Source: Rubrolithibacter danxiaensis (GTDB lineage: Bacteria; Bacteroidota; Bacteroidia; Sphingobacteriales; Sphingobacteriaceae). Taken from it: a stretch of 64,000 bases of DNA. The notes beneath the pieces are model-generated. The model saw nothing but the letters and a program-made list of their open reading frames with translations, had not been told where the DNA came from and did not search any database. Of this stretch, positions 34,770 through 43,267 are shown piece by piece (position 1 is the stretch's first letter; the number at the start of each line of letters is the position of its first letter). The stretch lies in contig NZ_JBKOPS010000010.1 in assembly GCF_047272945.1 (NCBI RefSeq), positions 1 through 64,000 on the forward strand, written 5' to 3'. A program made the position numbers and the translations under genes.

Positions 34770-34797
34770 AGCGGCAATGATTAGGTTCATTGCCGCT
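34770..34797 (-). terminator. Terminator of the ribosomal cluster after rplQ
   Basis: 11-bp perfect stem (34770-34780 with 34787-34797), 6-nt loop; on the minus strand followed by CTTTTAGTTTT, 22 nt past the rplQ stop. Confidence 0.85.
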
Positions 34798-34819
34798 CTT
34801 AAAATAATAGTAATAAGTA

Positions 34820-35353
34820 TTATTTAGCTTCTTCTGCAGAATCTTCAGATTGTGGAGCTTCAGGTGCTTCTTCAACAACCGGAGTTTCTACAGCTGCTTC
34901 AGCTGCAGCGGTATCCGATTTCTTAGCCTTACCTGAACTACGACGACGTGTTGCTTTCTTCTCTGGCTGAGCAACACCGTCATTTTTAAACGTTTCATTG
35001 TAGTCAACCAGTTCGATCAATGCCATTTCTGCATTATCTCCCAAACGATTGGCTAACTTTAAAATCCGGGTATAACCACCGGGACGATTAGCTACTTTTT
35101 CAGCTACTTCGCGAAATAGAAGAGTAACCACCTCTTTGTTTTGAAGGTAACTAAATACAGTACGACGAGAGTGTGTAGTATCGTTCTTAGATTTAGTAAT
35201 TAAAGGCTCAACGTATTTGCGAAGTTCTTTCGCTTTTGCCAATGTTGTTTGAATCCTTTTATGCAGGATTAAAGATGATGCCATGTTAGCCAGCATTGCT
35301 TTACGATGGCTATCGGTGCGGCCTAAGTGATTGTGTTTTTTTCCGTGTCTCAT
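34820..35353 (-). CDS. rplQ: 50S ribosomal protein L17
   Basis: 177 residues. The first about 120 residues are standard L17 (RHGKKHNHLGRTDSHRKAML; YTRILKLANRLGDNAEMALIELV). The remaining about 55 residues are an extension, basic first (KKATRRRSSGKAKK) and then A/E/P-rich acidic. Last gene of the cluster; a terminator follows. Extended L17 tails are common in Bacteroidota. Confidence 0.97.
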   Translation of the reverse strand: MRHGKKHNHLGRTDSHRKAMLANMASSLILHKRIQTTLAKAKELRKYVEPLITKSKNDTTHSRRTVFSYLQNKEVVTLLFREVAEKVANRPGGYTRILKLANRLGDNAEMALIELVDYNETFKNDGVAQPEKKATRRRSSGKAKKSDTAAAEAAVETPVVEEAPEAPQSEDSAEEAK

Positions 35354-35425
35354 TTTCTTAGTGTTTCGTGCATACCGTTTCGCAAAAAGGCGAAGGAATT
35401 ATGCAACAGGTCGCTTTTTATTAAA

Positions 35426-36418
35426 TTATTCTTCGTCTAATTTATATTTAGAAAGATTCATTCCGAAAGAAAGTCCTTTTGACTTAACCAAATCCTGAAT
35501 TTCTGTTAACGATTTCTTACCAAAGTTTCTGAACTTCAGCATATCTGCCACATCGTAGGAAACAAGATCGGCAAGCGTGCGAATATCTGCTGCTTTAAGA
35601 CAGTTCAGCGCACGTACAGAAAGATCAAGGTCAACCAGTTCAGTTTTAAGGATTTTACGCATATGAAGGATTTCTTCATCAACTTCCTTAGTTTCTTCTT
35701 TAGCCTGCGCTTCAAGCATAATATTCTCATCAGAAAATAACATGAAGTGGTGGATAAGAATTTTTGCGGCTTCTTTTAAAGCGTCTTCCGGATGAATAGA
35801 ACCGTCAGTATTAATATCAAGAACTAACTTTTCGTAGTCAGTTTTTTGCTCTACACGATAGTTCTCAATAGTATATTTAACGTTCTTAATAGGAGTATAA
35901 ATAGAATCAATTGCTATTACACCTACAGGTGCATCGGCATTCTTATTCTCTTCGGCCTGGATATAACCTCTTCCTTTGTTTACCGTAAGTTCAACTTCAA
36001 GTGTAACTGAAGTTTCCATGTTACAGATAACCAGATCAGGATTTAAAACAGTGAAATTACTAGAGAATTTAGTAATATCACCTGCAGTAAATTTATCCTG
36101 GCCGTTAATAATTACAAATATTTTTTCAGAATCGCCAGACTCGCCGGTCTTTTTAAGACGAACTTGCTTTAAGTTCAGGATGATCTCAGTAACGTCTTCA
36201 ACAACTCCTTTAATAGTTGAAAACTCATGAGAAACACCTGAAAAACGAACGGAGGTAATTGCATATCCTTCTAATGAAGATAACAAAATACGTCGTAAAG
36301 CATTACCAATAGTAACACCGAAACCAGGTTCCAACGGGCGAAATTCGAATGTGCCGTCGAAATCAGTTGATTTCTGCATGATTACTTTATCAGGTTTCTG
36401 AAATGCTAAAATTGCCAT
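35426..36418 (-). CDS. rpoA: DNA-directed RNA polymerase subunit alpha
   Basis: 330 residues. N-terminal dimerisation domain (about 1-235; FEFRPLEPGFGVTIGNALRR, the conserved assembly helix) and C-terminal DNA/activator-binding domain (about 255-320; LDLSVRALNCLKAADI and FGKKSLTEI). Complete. Lies between rpsD and rplQ as in the alpha operon. Confidence 0.99.
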   Translation of the reverse strand: MAILAFQKPDKVIMQKSTDFDGTFEFRPLEPGFGVTIGNALRRILLSSLEGYAITSVRFSGVSHEFSTIKGVVEDVTEIILNLKQVRLKKTGESGDSEKIFVIINGQDKFTAGDITKFSSNFTVLNPDLVICNMETSVTLEVELTVNKGRGYIQAEENKNADAPVGVIAIDSIYTPIKNVKYTIENYRVEQKTDYEKLVLDINTDGSIHPEDALKEAAKILIHHFMLFSDENIMLEAQAKEETKEVDEEILHMRKILKTELVDLDLSVRALNCLKAADIRTLADLVSYDVADMLKFRNFGKKSLTEIQDLVKSKGLSFGMNLSKYKLDEE

Positions 36419-36480
36419 TTATTTCGTGTTAAATGTTTGAAAATGGATAAAGCTGCCTCTAAGGCAGCTGATATATTGTA

Positions 36481-37089
36481 TTACTTAGAGTATAACTCGA
36501 CGATAAGGTTTTCCTTAATATTTTCAGGAATCTCATCACGGGTTGGATAATTCAGGAACTTACCTGAAAAATTAGTTGCATCCCACTCTAACCAATTGTA
36601 TTTATTTATTTTTCTTCCTGCTACTGAATTTGTAACTGCTTCTAAAGCTTTAGAACGTTCGCGAACAGCTACTACATCGCCTGCACGTAAAGAATATGAA
36701 GGAATGTTTACAACTTCACCATTTACAGTGATATGTTTGTGGCTTACAAGCTGGCGGGCAGCAGAACGAGTTGGTGCAATCCCAAGACGATAAACCGTAT
36801 TATCTAAACGCGCTTCCAGAAGCTTCAACAAATTTTCACCTGTGATCCCTTCTTTAGATGAAGCTGTATGGAATAAGTTTTCGAACTGACGCTCTAAAAC
36901 ACCATAAGTATACTTTACTTTTTGTTTCTCCATCAACTGGATTGCATATTCGGATTGTTTTCCTCTGCGCTTTGAAGCACCATGCATTCCCGGAGGATAA
37001 TTTTTTCTTTCTAATGCCTTATCAGGGCCAAAGATAGGCTCTCTGAATTTACGGGCGATTTTGGATTTTGGACCTGTGTATCTTGCCAT
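36481..37089 (-). CDS. rpsD: 30S ribosomal protein S4
   Basis: 202 residues; primary 16S rRNA binder and, in other bacteria, the translational repressor of the alpha operon. ARYTGPKSKIARKFREP start, S4 RNA-binding domain with LDNTVYRLGIAPTRSAARQ and VSHKHITVNG. No N-terminal zinc-binding cysteines, i.e. the C-minus form. Confidence 0.98.
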   Translation of the reverse strand: MARYTGPKSKIARKFREPIFGPDKALERKNYPPGMHGASKRRGKQSEYAIQLMEKQKVKYTYGVLERQFENLFHTASSKEGITGENLLKLLEARLDNTVYRLGIAPTRSAARQLVSHKHITVNGEVVNIPSYSLRAGDVVAVRERSKALEAVTNSVAGRKINKYNWLEWDATNFSGKFLNYPTRDEIPENIKENLIVELYSK

Positions 37090-37154
37090 TGTTTTCTCTT
37101 TAAAGTATCATGCAACCTGTAGCCGCAGAATCTTATCTTTAAAATTATTGTTAA

Positions 37155-37544
37155 TTAAACTCTTCTTCTTTTAGGAGGACGACAGCCGTTGTGAGGCAAC
37201 GGAGTAATATCCTTTATAGTTGTTACTTCAATACCCGCAGTTTGTAAAGTACGTATAGCCGACTCGCGACCAGCCCCCGGGCCTTTTACAAAAACTTCAA
37301 CTTTGCGTAAACCTAAGTCGAACGCTACTTTACCACAATCTGCAGCAGCTTGTGACGCAGCGTAAGGAGTATTCTTTTTAGAGCCTTTAAAACCCATCTT
37401 ACCAGCAGATGACCATGAAATTGCCTGGCCCTGGCTGTTGGTTAAGGTTACAATGATATTATTAAATGTAGCGTTAATGTGTGCCTGACCTACCGGTTCT
37501 ACTACAACAATACGCTTTTTGGTTACTTTTTTAGTCTTAGCCAT
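37155..37544 (-). CDS. rpsK: 30S ribosomal protein S11
   Basis: 129 residues, full length. Motifs: GQAHINATFNNIIVTLT, AGKMGFKGSKKNTPYAAS and the C-terminal HNGCRPPKRRRV. Preceded by an unusually long 147-nt spacer carrying an imperfect inverted repeat. Confidence 0.98.
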   Translation of the reverse strand: MAKTKKVTKKRIVVVEPVGQAHINATFNNIIVTLTNSQGQAISWSSAGKMGFKGSKKNTPYAASQAAADCGKVAFDLGLRKVEVFVKGPGAGRESAIRTLQTAGIEVTTIKDITPLPHNGCRPPKRRRV

Positions 37545-37550
37545 TTTTTT

Positions 37551-37683
37551 GAGATTTGAGATTTGAGATGATGAAACCTGGAATATTTAAACTCGCAGCT
37601 CCGGTACCCCATATCTTTTTTTATCTTTTTATTCCGAGAGATCTGACAGCATGATGTTGCCATCTGATGCCCATCTCTCATCT
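37551..37683. repeat. Imperfect word-repeat inverted repeat in rpsM/rpsK spacer
   Basis: Left arm at 37551-37573 is tandem GAGATTTGA words ending in GAGATGATG; right arm at 37661-37683 carries CATCTGATG and CATCTCTCATCT, complementary to the left words. The centre is a C- and T-rich loop. Not a normal terminator. Confidence 0.55.
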
Positions 37684-37691
37684 ATTATTTT

Positions 37692-38069
37692 CTATTTAGT
37701 AGCCTTTTTCTTGTTAGCAACTGTTTTACGTTTTCCTTTACGTGTACGGGAGTTATTCTTTGTTCTCTGTCCGCGTACAGGTAAACCTTTACGATGGCGT
37801 AACCCTCTGTAACAGCCAATATCCATTAAACGCTTGATATTTAACTGTACTTCAGAGCGTAAAGCACCTTCTACTTTTATCTGATCGTTGATAATACCAC
37901 GAATGGCTGTTAATTGATCATCGGTCCATTCTTGTACTTTTACATCATAACCAATACCAGCCTGATCTAAAATGCTTTGAGCTGTAGATCTGCCGATACC
38001 ATAAATGTAAGTAAGTCCGATCTCTCCTCTTTTGTTTCTTGGTAAATCAATACCTGCTATCCTTGCCAT
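37692..38069 (-). CDS. rpsM: 30S ribosomal protein S13
   Basis: 125 residues: ARIAGIDLPRNKRGEIGLTY, IGCYRGLRHRKGLPVRGQRT and a lysine-rich C-terminal tail reaching the P/E-site tRNAs. Position between rpmJ and rpsK is standard. Confidence 0.98.
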   Translation of the reverse strand: MARIAGIDLPRNKRGEIGLTYIYGIGRSTAQSILDQAGIGYDVKVQEWTDDQLTAIRGIINDQIKVEGALRSEVQLNIKRLMDIGCYRGLRHRKGLPVRGQRTKNNSRTRKGKRKTVANKKKATK

Positions 38070-38099
38070 TTATTATTTCTTGATAGTTTACTATTATAA

Positions 38100-38216
38100 T
38101 TAACCCTGACGCTGTTTGTACTTAGGATTCTTCTTGTTTATCACGTAAAGCTTTCCTTTACGACGAATAATCTTGCAATCAGCGCTGCGTTTTTTTATTG
38201 ATGCTCTAACTTTCAT
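38100..38216 (-). CDS. rpmJ: 50S ribosomal protein L36, zinc-free form
   Basis: 38 residues, starting MKVRASIKK and ending KYKQRQG. Of the four zinc ligands of C-plus L36, only Cys14 remains: position 11 is Ser, 27 is Asn and 33 is Tyr, so zinc cannot be bound in the usual way. Starts 1 nt after the infA stop. Confidence 0.97.
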   Translation of the reverse strand: MKVRASIKKRSADCKIIRRKGKLYVINKKNPKYKQRQG

Positions 38217-38217
38217 C

Positions 38218-38436
38218 TTATTTATATCTATACGTTATCCTGCCTTTTGTTAGGTCGTAAGGAGACATTTCCAATTTTACCTTATCACCCGGTAAAATTT
38301 TAATGTAGTGCATTCGCATTTTCCCGGATATATGAGCAATAATCTCATGACCATTTTCCAGTTCAACGCGAAACATTGCATTTGATAATGCTTCCTTTAT
38401 TATACCGTCTTGTTCAATAGAGGCTTGTTTAGCCAT
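38218..38436 (-). CDS. infA: Translation initiation factor IF-1
   Basis: 72 residues, an S1-like OB fold: MFRVELENGHEIIAHISGKMR and KVKLEMSPYDLTKGRITYR. Binds the 30S A site during initiation. A perfect -7 element 44 nt upstream suggests an internal promoter here. Confidence 0.98.
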   Translation of the reverse strand: MAKQASIEQDGIIKEALSNAMFRVELENGHEIIAHISGKMRMHYIKILPGDKVKLEMSPYDLTKGRITYRYK

Positions 38437-38480
38437 ATTTTATTGATTTTTACTTAATTAAGCCCAAACTTTCGGGGACG

Positions 38481-38488
38481 CAAAATTA
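38481..38488 (-). promoter_or_regulatory. Internal -7 promoter element between map and infA
   Basis: Minus-strand TAATTTTG, a perfect TAnnTTTG, in the 70-nt map/infA spacer and 44 nt before the infA ATG. No TTTG at the -33 position, so strength is uncertain. Confidence 0.5.
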
Positions 38489-38506
38489 AATAAAAAATTT
38501 TATATT

Positions 38507-39292
38507 TTACTTTTTTTGTTCTAAAACTTCTTCAATATACTCGAATGTGGTTAATACATCCGCTTTACCCTTTTTAATAGCAACAGTATGTTCAAAATGT
38601 GCAGAAGGCTTTCCGTCAGAGGTACTGACTGTCCAGCCATCCTTCCAGAACTTCACTCCTGCCCTACCCAGATTAATCATCGGCTCTATAGCCAGCACCA
38701 TTCCTTCTTCAAGCTTTATTCCGGATCCTCGCTTACCATAGTTTGGTACTTCAGGTTTCTCATGAAGTTTCAATCCGACACCATGACCAACAAGTTCCTT
38801 CACAACTCCGAATCCGTTCTTCTCAGCATGCTCCTGAACTGCAAAACCAATATCTCCTATCCGATTCCCCACTACCGCTTTCTGAATGGCAAGGCTTAAA
38901 CACTCCTGAGTTACCTGTAATAGCTTTTTCACTTCGGATGTTACTTCACCTACAGGAAATGTATAGGCAGAATCTGATATATACTTATCAAGGATTACTC
39001 CACAATCAACAGAAATTATATCTCCGTCTTTCAGCTCATAAGTTCCCGGAAATCCGTGAACTACCTGGTCATTAACAGAAATACAAAGAGACCCGGGGAA
39101 TCCGTTATGATTTAAGAAGGCCGGAATACCACCATTATCACGAATATACGCTTCGGCAATTTTATCAAGTTCGATAGTTTTGACACCAGGCTTAATTGCT
39201 TTAGCGATTTCAGCATTCGTTTTAGAAAGAAGCAAAGAACTTTTTCTTATAGCCTCTACTTGCTCTGCAGACTTATAATTTATCTTTGGCAT
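38507..39292 (-). CDS. map: Type I methionine aminopeptidase
   Basis: 261 residues; removes the N-terminal Met of nascent proteins. Metal ligands are all visible: Asp96 (SVDCG), Asp107 (YISDSA), His170 (VGHGVG), Glu203 (AIEPM) and Glu234 (HFEHT); substrate His79 in VVHGFPG. Between secY and infA as in most Bacteroidota. Confidence 0.98.
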   Translation of the reverse strand: MPKINYKSAEQVEAIRKSSLLLSKTNAEIAKAIKPGVKTIELDKIAEAYIRDNGGIPAFLNHNGFPGSLCISVNDQVVHGFPGTYELKDGDIISVDCGVILDKYISDSAYTFPVGEVTSEVKKLLQVTQECLSLAIQKAVVGNRIGDIGFAVQEHAEKNGFGVVKELVGHGVGLKLHEKPEVPNYGKRGSGIKLEEGMVLAIEPMINLGRAGVKFWKDGWTVSTSDGKPSAHFEHTVAIKKGKADVLTTFEYIEEVLEQKK

Positions 39293-39303
39293 GAGGCTTT
39301 ACG

Positions 39304-40635
39304 TTATATCACCGGACCCGAACCAGTAGAAATCGCCGTGCGTCCTTTAACTCTTCCGGTTTTCATTAATCCGTCATAATGACGCATTAATAAATGGCTT
39401 TCAATCTGCTGCAATGTATCCAGCACTACTCCTACCAAAATCAGTAAAGAAGTTCCCCCATAGAAATGAGCGAATTGAGAATTTACTCCCAATAAAGTTG
39501 CAAATGCAGGCAATATCGCTATAATAGCTAAAAATATAGATCCCGGAAGTGTGATTTTTGAAATAACCGCATCAATATAATCACCCGTAGCCTTACCTGG
39601 TTTAACACCAGGAACAAATCCGCCGTTCTTCTTCATATCGTCAGACATTTGAACCGGATTTATTGTAATTGCTGTATAAAAAAACGTAAAAGCAATGATC
39701 AGGATGGCGAAAGTAACATTATAAGCAACAGAAGTATAATTGCTTAATGAAGTTAAAAACGAACCCTGCATTGAAGGAAAGAACTGCCCTACTGTAGCCG
39801 GAATAAACATAATTGCCTGAGCAAAAATAATAGGCATTACACCTGCCGCATTTACTTTTAACGGAATATACTGCCTTACACCACCATACTGCTTGTTTCC
39901 AACAATTTTCTTTGCATATTGTACAGGTACCTTTCTTGTACCCTGAACAATAAGAATGGTGAAAATCACTACGAAGAAAAGAGCTACAAGCTCAACAAGA
40001 AAAGGAATTATTCCCCCTTGTCCGCCCATACGAGAAGCAAACTCCTGAATGATTCCGCTTGGCAACTGGGCAATAATACCGATCATGATGATAAGAGAGA
40101 TACCGTTGCCAATTCCTTTATCAGTTATTTTTTCACCAAGCCACATAACAAACATAGTTCCGGCTGTTAAAATAACCATAGATGAAATAGTAAACAGAGG
40201 CTCAGCCATCATTTTAGCCTCAGGTGCAATTTGGGTACGAACATAAGCAGTAGCTTGTACCGCAGCAATCAATACAGTTAAATATCTTGTTATCTGATTG
40301 ATTTTCTTACGTCCGCTTTCACCCTCCTTTTGCATTTTCTGGAAGTAAGGAACAGCAATACCGAGAAGCTGAACAACAATGGAGGCAGAAATGTAAGGCA
40401 TCACGCCAATCGCAAATATAGATGCTCTTGAAAATGACCCTCCCGCAAACATGTTAAGCAGCCCAAGAAGTCCTTCCTTGGCCTGTGTATTTTGAATAAC
40501 ATTGGCGTCAACTCCTGGAAGTACAACAAAAGAACCAATGCGATAAATTAAAAGAAATAAGAGTGTGTTTAAAATACGCACTCTTAAATCTTCAATCTTC
40601 CAGATATTGGATAAAGTTGTGATTAACTTTTTCAT
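39304..40635 (-). CDS. secY: Preprotein translocase subunit SecY
   Basis: 443 residues with ten hydrophobic segments, the channel of the Sec translocon. Visible: the plug region following TM1 (GLLGLLNMFAGGSFSRASIF), GIGNGISLIIMIGI (TM4-5 area), the cytoplasmic loop QGTRKVPVQYAKK and NPVQMSDDMKKNGGFVPGVK. Starts 3 nt after rplO. Confidence 0.98.
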   Translation of the reverse strand: MKKLITTLSNIWKIEDLRVRILNTLLFLLIYRIGSFVVLPGVDANVIQNTQAKEGLLGLLNMFAGGSFSRASIFAIGVMPYISASIVVQLLGIAVPYFQKMQKEGESGRKKINQITRYLTVLIAAVQATAYVRTQIAPEAKMMAEPLFTISSMVILTAGTMFVMWLGEKITDKGIGNGISLIIMIGIIAQLPSGIIQEFASRMGGQGGIIPFLVELVALFFVVIFTILIVQGTRKVPVQYAKKIVGNKQYGGVRQYIPLKVNAAGVMPIIFAQAIMFIPATVGQFFPSMQGSFLTSLSNYTSVAYNVTFAILIIAFTFFYTAITINPVQMSDDMKKNGGFVPGVKPGKATGDYIDAVISKITLPGSIFLAIIAILPAFATLLGVNSQFAHFYGGTSLLILVGVVLDTLQQIESHLLMRHYDGLMKTGRVKGRTAISTGSGPVI

Positions 40636-40638
40636 TTA

Positions 40639-41085
40639 CTACAATTTTACAATTGCTCCACCAGCTGACTCGATTGCTTTTTGAGCAGTTTGGGTAAAAG
40701 CATGTGCTGTAATTTCCAGTTTGCTTGTCAGTTCTCCACGACCTAAGATTTTAACTTTGTCGTTTTTAGAAACAAGACCATGCTCTCTTAAAGTTGAAAA
40801 ATCAATTGCAGTTAAATTAAATTTTTCTGCCAACCCCTGCAATACATCCAGGTTTACACCTACGTATTCCACACGATTGATATTTTTAAAGCCTACCTTT
40901 GGCAAGCGGCGCTGTAAAGGCATCTGTCCGCCTTCAAACCCAATTTTAGTTGAAGTACCTGAACGGGATCCCGCACCTTTATGACCACGTGTTGAAGTAC
41001 CTCCACGGCCCGAACCAGTACCACGGCCTATACGCTTTTTATTTTTGGTTGAACCTTCTGCAGGTTTTAAGTTACTTAAGTTCAT
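40639..41085 (-). CDS. rplO: 50S ribosomal protein L15
   Basis: 148 residues: basic glycine-rich N-terminus (GRGTGSGRGGTSTRGHKGAG) and the KVGFKNINRVEYVGVNLDVL region. Follows rpmD after 2 nt. Confidence 0.98.
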   Translation of the reverse strand: MNLSNLKPAEGSTKNKKRIGRGTGSGRGGTSTRGHKGAGSRSGTSTKIGFEGGQMPLQRRLPKVGFKNINRVEYVGVNLDVLQGLAEKFNLTAIDFSTLREHGLVSKNDKVKILGRGELTSKLEITAHAFTQTAQKAIESAGGAIVKL

Positions 41086-41087
41086 GA

Positions 41088-41267
41088 TTAAATACTTTCT
41101 ACTGCTACTAAATGATTAACTTTCCTTACCATCCCGATAATTGCCGGGGTAGCTTCTACTTCTACAGCCTGGTTGATCTTTTTCAAGCCCAATGCCTGCA
41201 TAGTTTGTTTCTGGCGCTCGCTTCTGTCGATAACGCTTTTAATTTGAGTTATTCTGATCTTCGCCAT
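41088..41267 (-). CDS. rpmD: 50S ribosomal protein L30
   Basis: 59 residues: AKIRITQIKSVIDRSERQK and ALGLKKINQAVEV then GMVRKVNHLVAVE, the standard L30 ferredoxin-like fold. Sits between rpsE and rplO. Confidence 0.97.
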   Translation of the reverse strand: MAKIRITQIKSVIDRSERQKQTMQALGLKKINQAVEVEATPAIIGMVRKVNHLVAVESI

Positions 41268-41272
41268 GATGA

Positions 41273-41791
41273 TTATCCGTTAAAAACTTTTTTAAGATCC
41301 ACACCACGTTGCTGTGCTACTGTATAAGCATCACGCATTTGCGATAATGCTGAAACAGTTGCTTTTACCACGTTATGGGGGTTAGATGATCCTTTTGACT
41401 TTGCCAATACGTTATGTACACCGGCACTCTCCAATACGGCACGCATTGCACCACCGGCAATTACACCGGTACCGTTTGCTGCCGGTTTAATGAAAACATA
41501 ACCGCCTGAAAACTTTCCGTATTGTTCGTGAGGTACTGTTCCGTTAATTACGGGAACTTTTACCAAATTCTTTTTTGCATCATCAATACCTTTAGCGATA
41601 GCTTCAGTTACCTCTTTTGCTTTACCAAGACCGTAGCCTACAACACCATTTTCATCTCCAACAACAACAATTGCTGAAAAACTGAAAGTACGCCCTCCCT
41701 TAGTAACTTTCGCTACACGCTGGATACTTACTAAGCGATCTTTTAATTCAATTTCGCTTGATTTTACTCTTTTTATATTAATTGTTGACAT
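41273..41791 (-). CDS. rpsE: 30S ribosomal protein S5
   Basis: 172 residues with the S5 double-stranded RNA-binding N-domain (RVAKVTKGGRTFSFSAIVVV) and C-domain (SGVH-like AGVHNVLAKSKGSSNPHNVV). Contributes to decoding fidelity. Confidence 0.98.
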   Translation of the reverse strand: MSTINIKRVKSSEIELKDRLVSIQRVAKVTKGGRTFSFSAIVVVGDENGVVGYGLGKAKEVTEAIAKGIDDAKKNLVKVPVINGTVPHEQYGKFSGGYVFIKPAANGTGVIAGGAMRAVLESAGVHNVLAKSKGSSNPHNVVKATVSALSQMRDAYTVAQQRGVDLKKVFNG

Positions 41792-41801
41792 TCTTCTGAG
41801 A

Positions 41802-42155
41802 TTAAAAGTTTAAACCAGCTTCACGTGCACCTTCGGCCAGTGACTTAACACGGCCATGATACAAATAACCGTTTCTATCGAAAACAACCTGATTGATGCC
41901 AGCCGCTACCGCCTTTTCACCCACCAGTTTGCCAACAGCTTTTGATTGGTCAATTTTAGTTCCGTTAGCAGAAAATTCTTTTGATAAAGATGACGCTGAA
42001 ACTAAAGTTTTACCTGTTGTATCATCAATAATTTGGGCATAAATACCTTTATTGCTTCTGTACACTGATAAGCGTGGACGTTCAGCAGATCCGGACAATC
42101 TCTTTCTAATGCCTTGTTTAATTCGCTCTCTGCGAGATAATTTAATTCCTGCCAT
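41802..42155 (-). CDS. rplR: 50S ribosomal protein L18
   Basis: 117 residues; binds 5S rRNA. RLSGSAERPRLSVYRSNKGI and the C-terminal YHGRVKSLAEGAREAGL are typical. Confidence 0.98.
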   Translation of the reverse strand: MAGIKLSRRERIKQGIRKRLSGSAERPRLSVYRSNKGIYAQIIDDTTGKTLVSASSLSKEFSANGTKIDQSKAVGKLVGEKAVAAGINQVVFDRNGYLYHGRVKSLAEGAREAGLNF

Positions 42156-42160
42156 GATGA

Positions 42161-42718
42161 TTATTTTTTAGATGCCGATTTACCTGCTTTTCTTCTAAGC
42201 TCTTCACCCACAAACTTAATACCTTTTCCTTTGTATGGTTCAGGAGCACGTAAGGAGCGTATTTTAGCAGCAACTTGTCCTAATAATTGTTTATCTATAC
42301 TTTCTAAAATAATAGTTGGGTTTTTACCTTTTTCTGCAGTTGTAGCTACTTTAATTTCTTTTGGCAACTCAAATACATAATGGTGAGAATAACCAAGAAC
42401 TAAGTCTAAGGTATTTCCCTGATTTGTTGCACGGTAACCTACACCTACTAATTCTTGTTCCAGTTTATATCCCTCGGTAACGCCTTTAACCATATTATTT
42501 ATTAAAGCACGGTATAAACCATGTAATGCTTTATGGCGTTTCTGATCAGAAGGGCGCTGTACTAATACCTGTCCGTCCTCCTGAGCGATAGTTATATCTG
42601 AATCAACTTTTTGAGTTAATTCTCCTTTTGGTCCCTTCACTGTTACTACATTATCGTTAGATACTGTAACTGTTACACCAGCGGGGATTGCGATTGGGGC
42701 TTTTCCTACTCTTGACAT
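42161..42718 (-). CDS. rplF: 50S ribosomal protein L6
   Basis: 185 residues with two L6 repeats: SRVGKAPIAIPAGVTV at the N-terminus and EPYKGKGIKFVGEELRRKAG at the end, the conserved L6 signature. Confidence 0.98.
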   Translation of the reverse strand: MSRVGKAPIAIPAGVTVTVSNDNVVTVKGPKGELTQKVDSDITIAQEDGQVLVQRPSDQKRHKALHGLYRALINNMVKGVTEGYKLEQELVGVGYRATNQGNTLDLVLGYSHHYVFELPKEIKVATTAEKGKNPTIILESIDKQLLGQVAAKIRSLRAPEPYKGKGIKFVGEELRRKAGKSASKK

Positions 42719-42736
42719 CGTTAAGGCTCCTTATAT

Positions 42737-43135
42737 TTAATAAACGTAACATAAAACTTCGCCACCGATGTTCATATTCCGGGCTTCCTTATCAGTCATT
42801 ACACCTTTAGAAGTGGAAAGGATAGCGATCCCTAAACCATTTAAAACACGTGGCATATCGCCAACACCTGCATACTTTCTCAAACCGGGTTTACTCACAC
42901 GTGTAATGGTGCGAATAGCAGGAACTCTGGTAATTGGATGATATTTCAAAGCTATTTTAATAATGCCCTGAGTATTGTTATCATCAAATTTATAGTTCGC
43001 GATGTAACCTTTGTCAAAAAGAACTTTTGTGATTTCTTTTTTGAGGTTTGATGCAGGAATTTCTACAACCCGATGGTTGGCCTTGATGGCATTCCTTACT
43101 CTTGTAAGATAATCTGCTATTGGATCTGTATTCAT
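42737..43135 (-). CDS. rpsH: 30S ribosomal protein S8
   Basis: 132 residues: DPIADYLTRVRNAIKANH and the C-terminal GLGIAILSTSKGVMTDKEA. In other bacteria S8 autoregulates the spc operon. Separated from rpsN by an unusually long 132-nt spacer. Confidence 0.98.
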   Translation of the reverse strand: MNTDPIADYLTRVRNAIKANHRVVEIPASNLKKEITKVLFDKGYIANYKFDDNNTQGIIKIALKYHPITRVPAIRTITRVSKPGLRKYAGVGDMPRVLNGLGIAILSTSKGVMTDKEARNMNIGGEVLCYVY

Positions 43136-43191
43136 TTTTATTTGTTGTGATAGTGGTTTCCAGTGAGGACCTTCTACCGGTTAATATTTAT

Positions 43192-43264
43192 ATTATAAGT
43201 TGTATGTTATAAGTTTAAGCATAAGTGAAATACTTACAACTTAAAACCAAAAAACTTACAACTC
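43192..43264. repeat. Word-repeat inverted repeat in rpsN/rpsH spacer
   Basis: Left half is tandem TTATAAGTT/GTATGTTATAAGTTT words from 43192; right half is ACTTACAACTT and AAACTTACAACTC to 43264. AAGTTGT (43197-43203) is complementary to ACAACTT (43236-43242). The same word family occurs in the rplP/rpmC spacer. Confidence 0.6.
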
Positions 43265-43267
43265 TTT

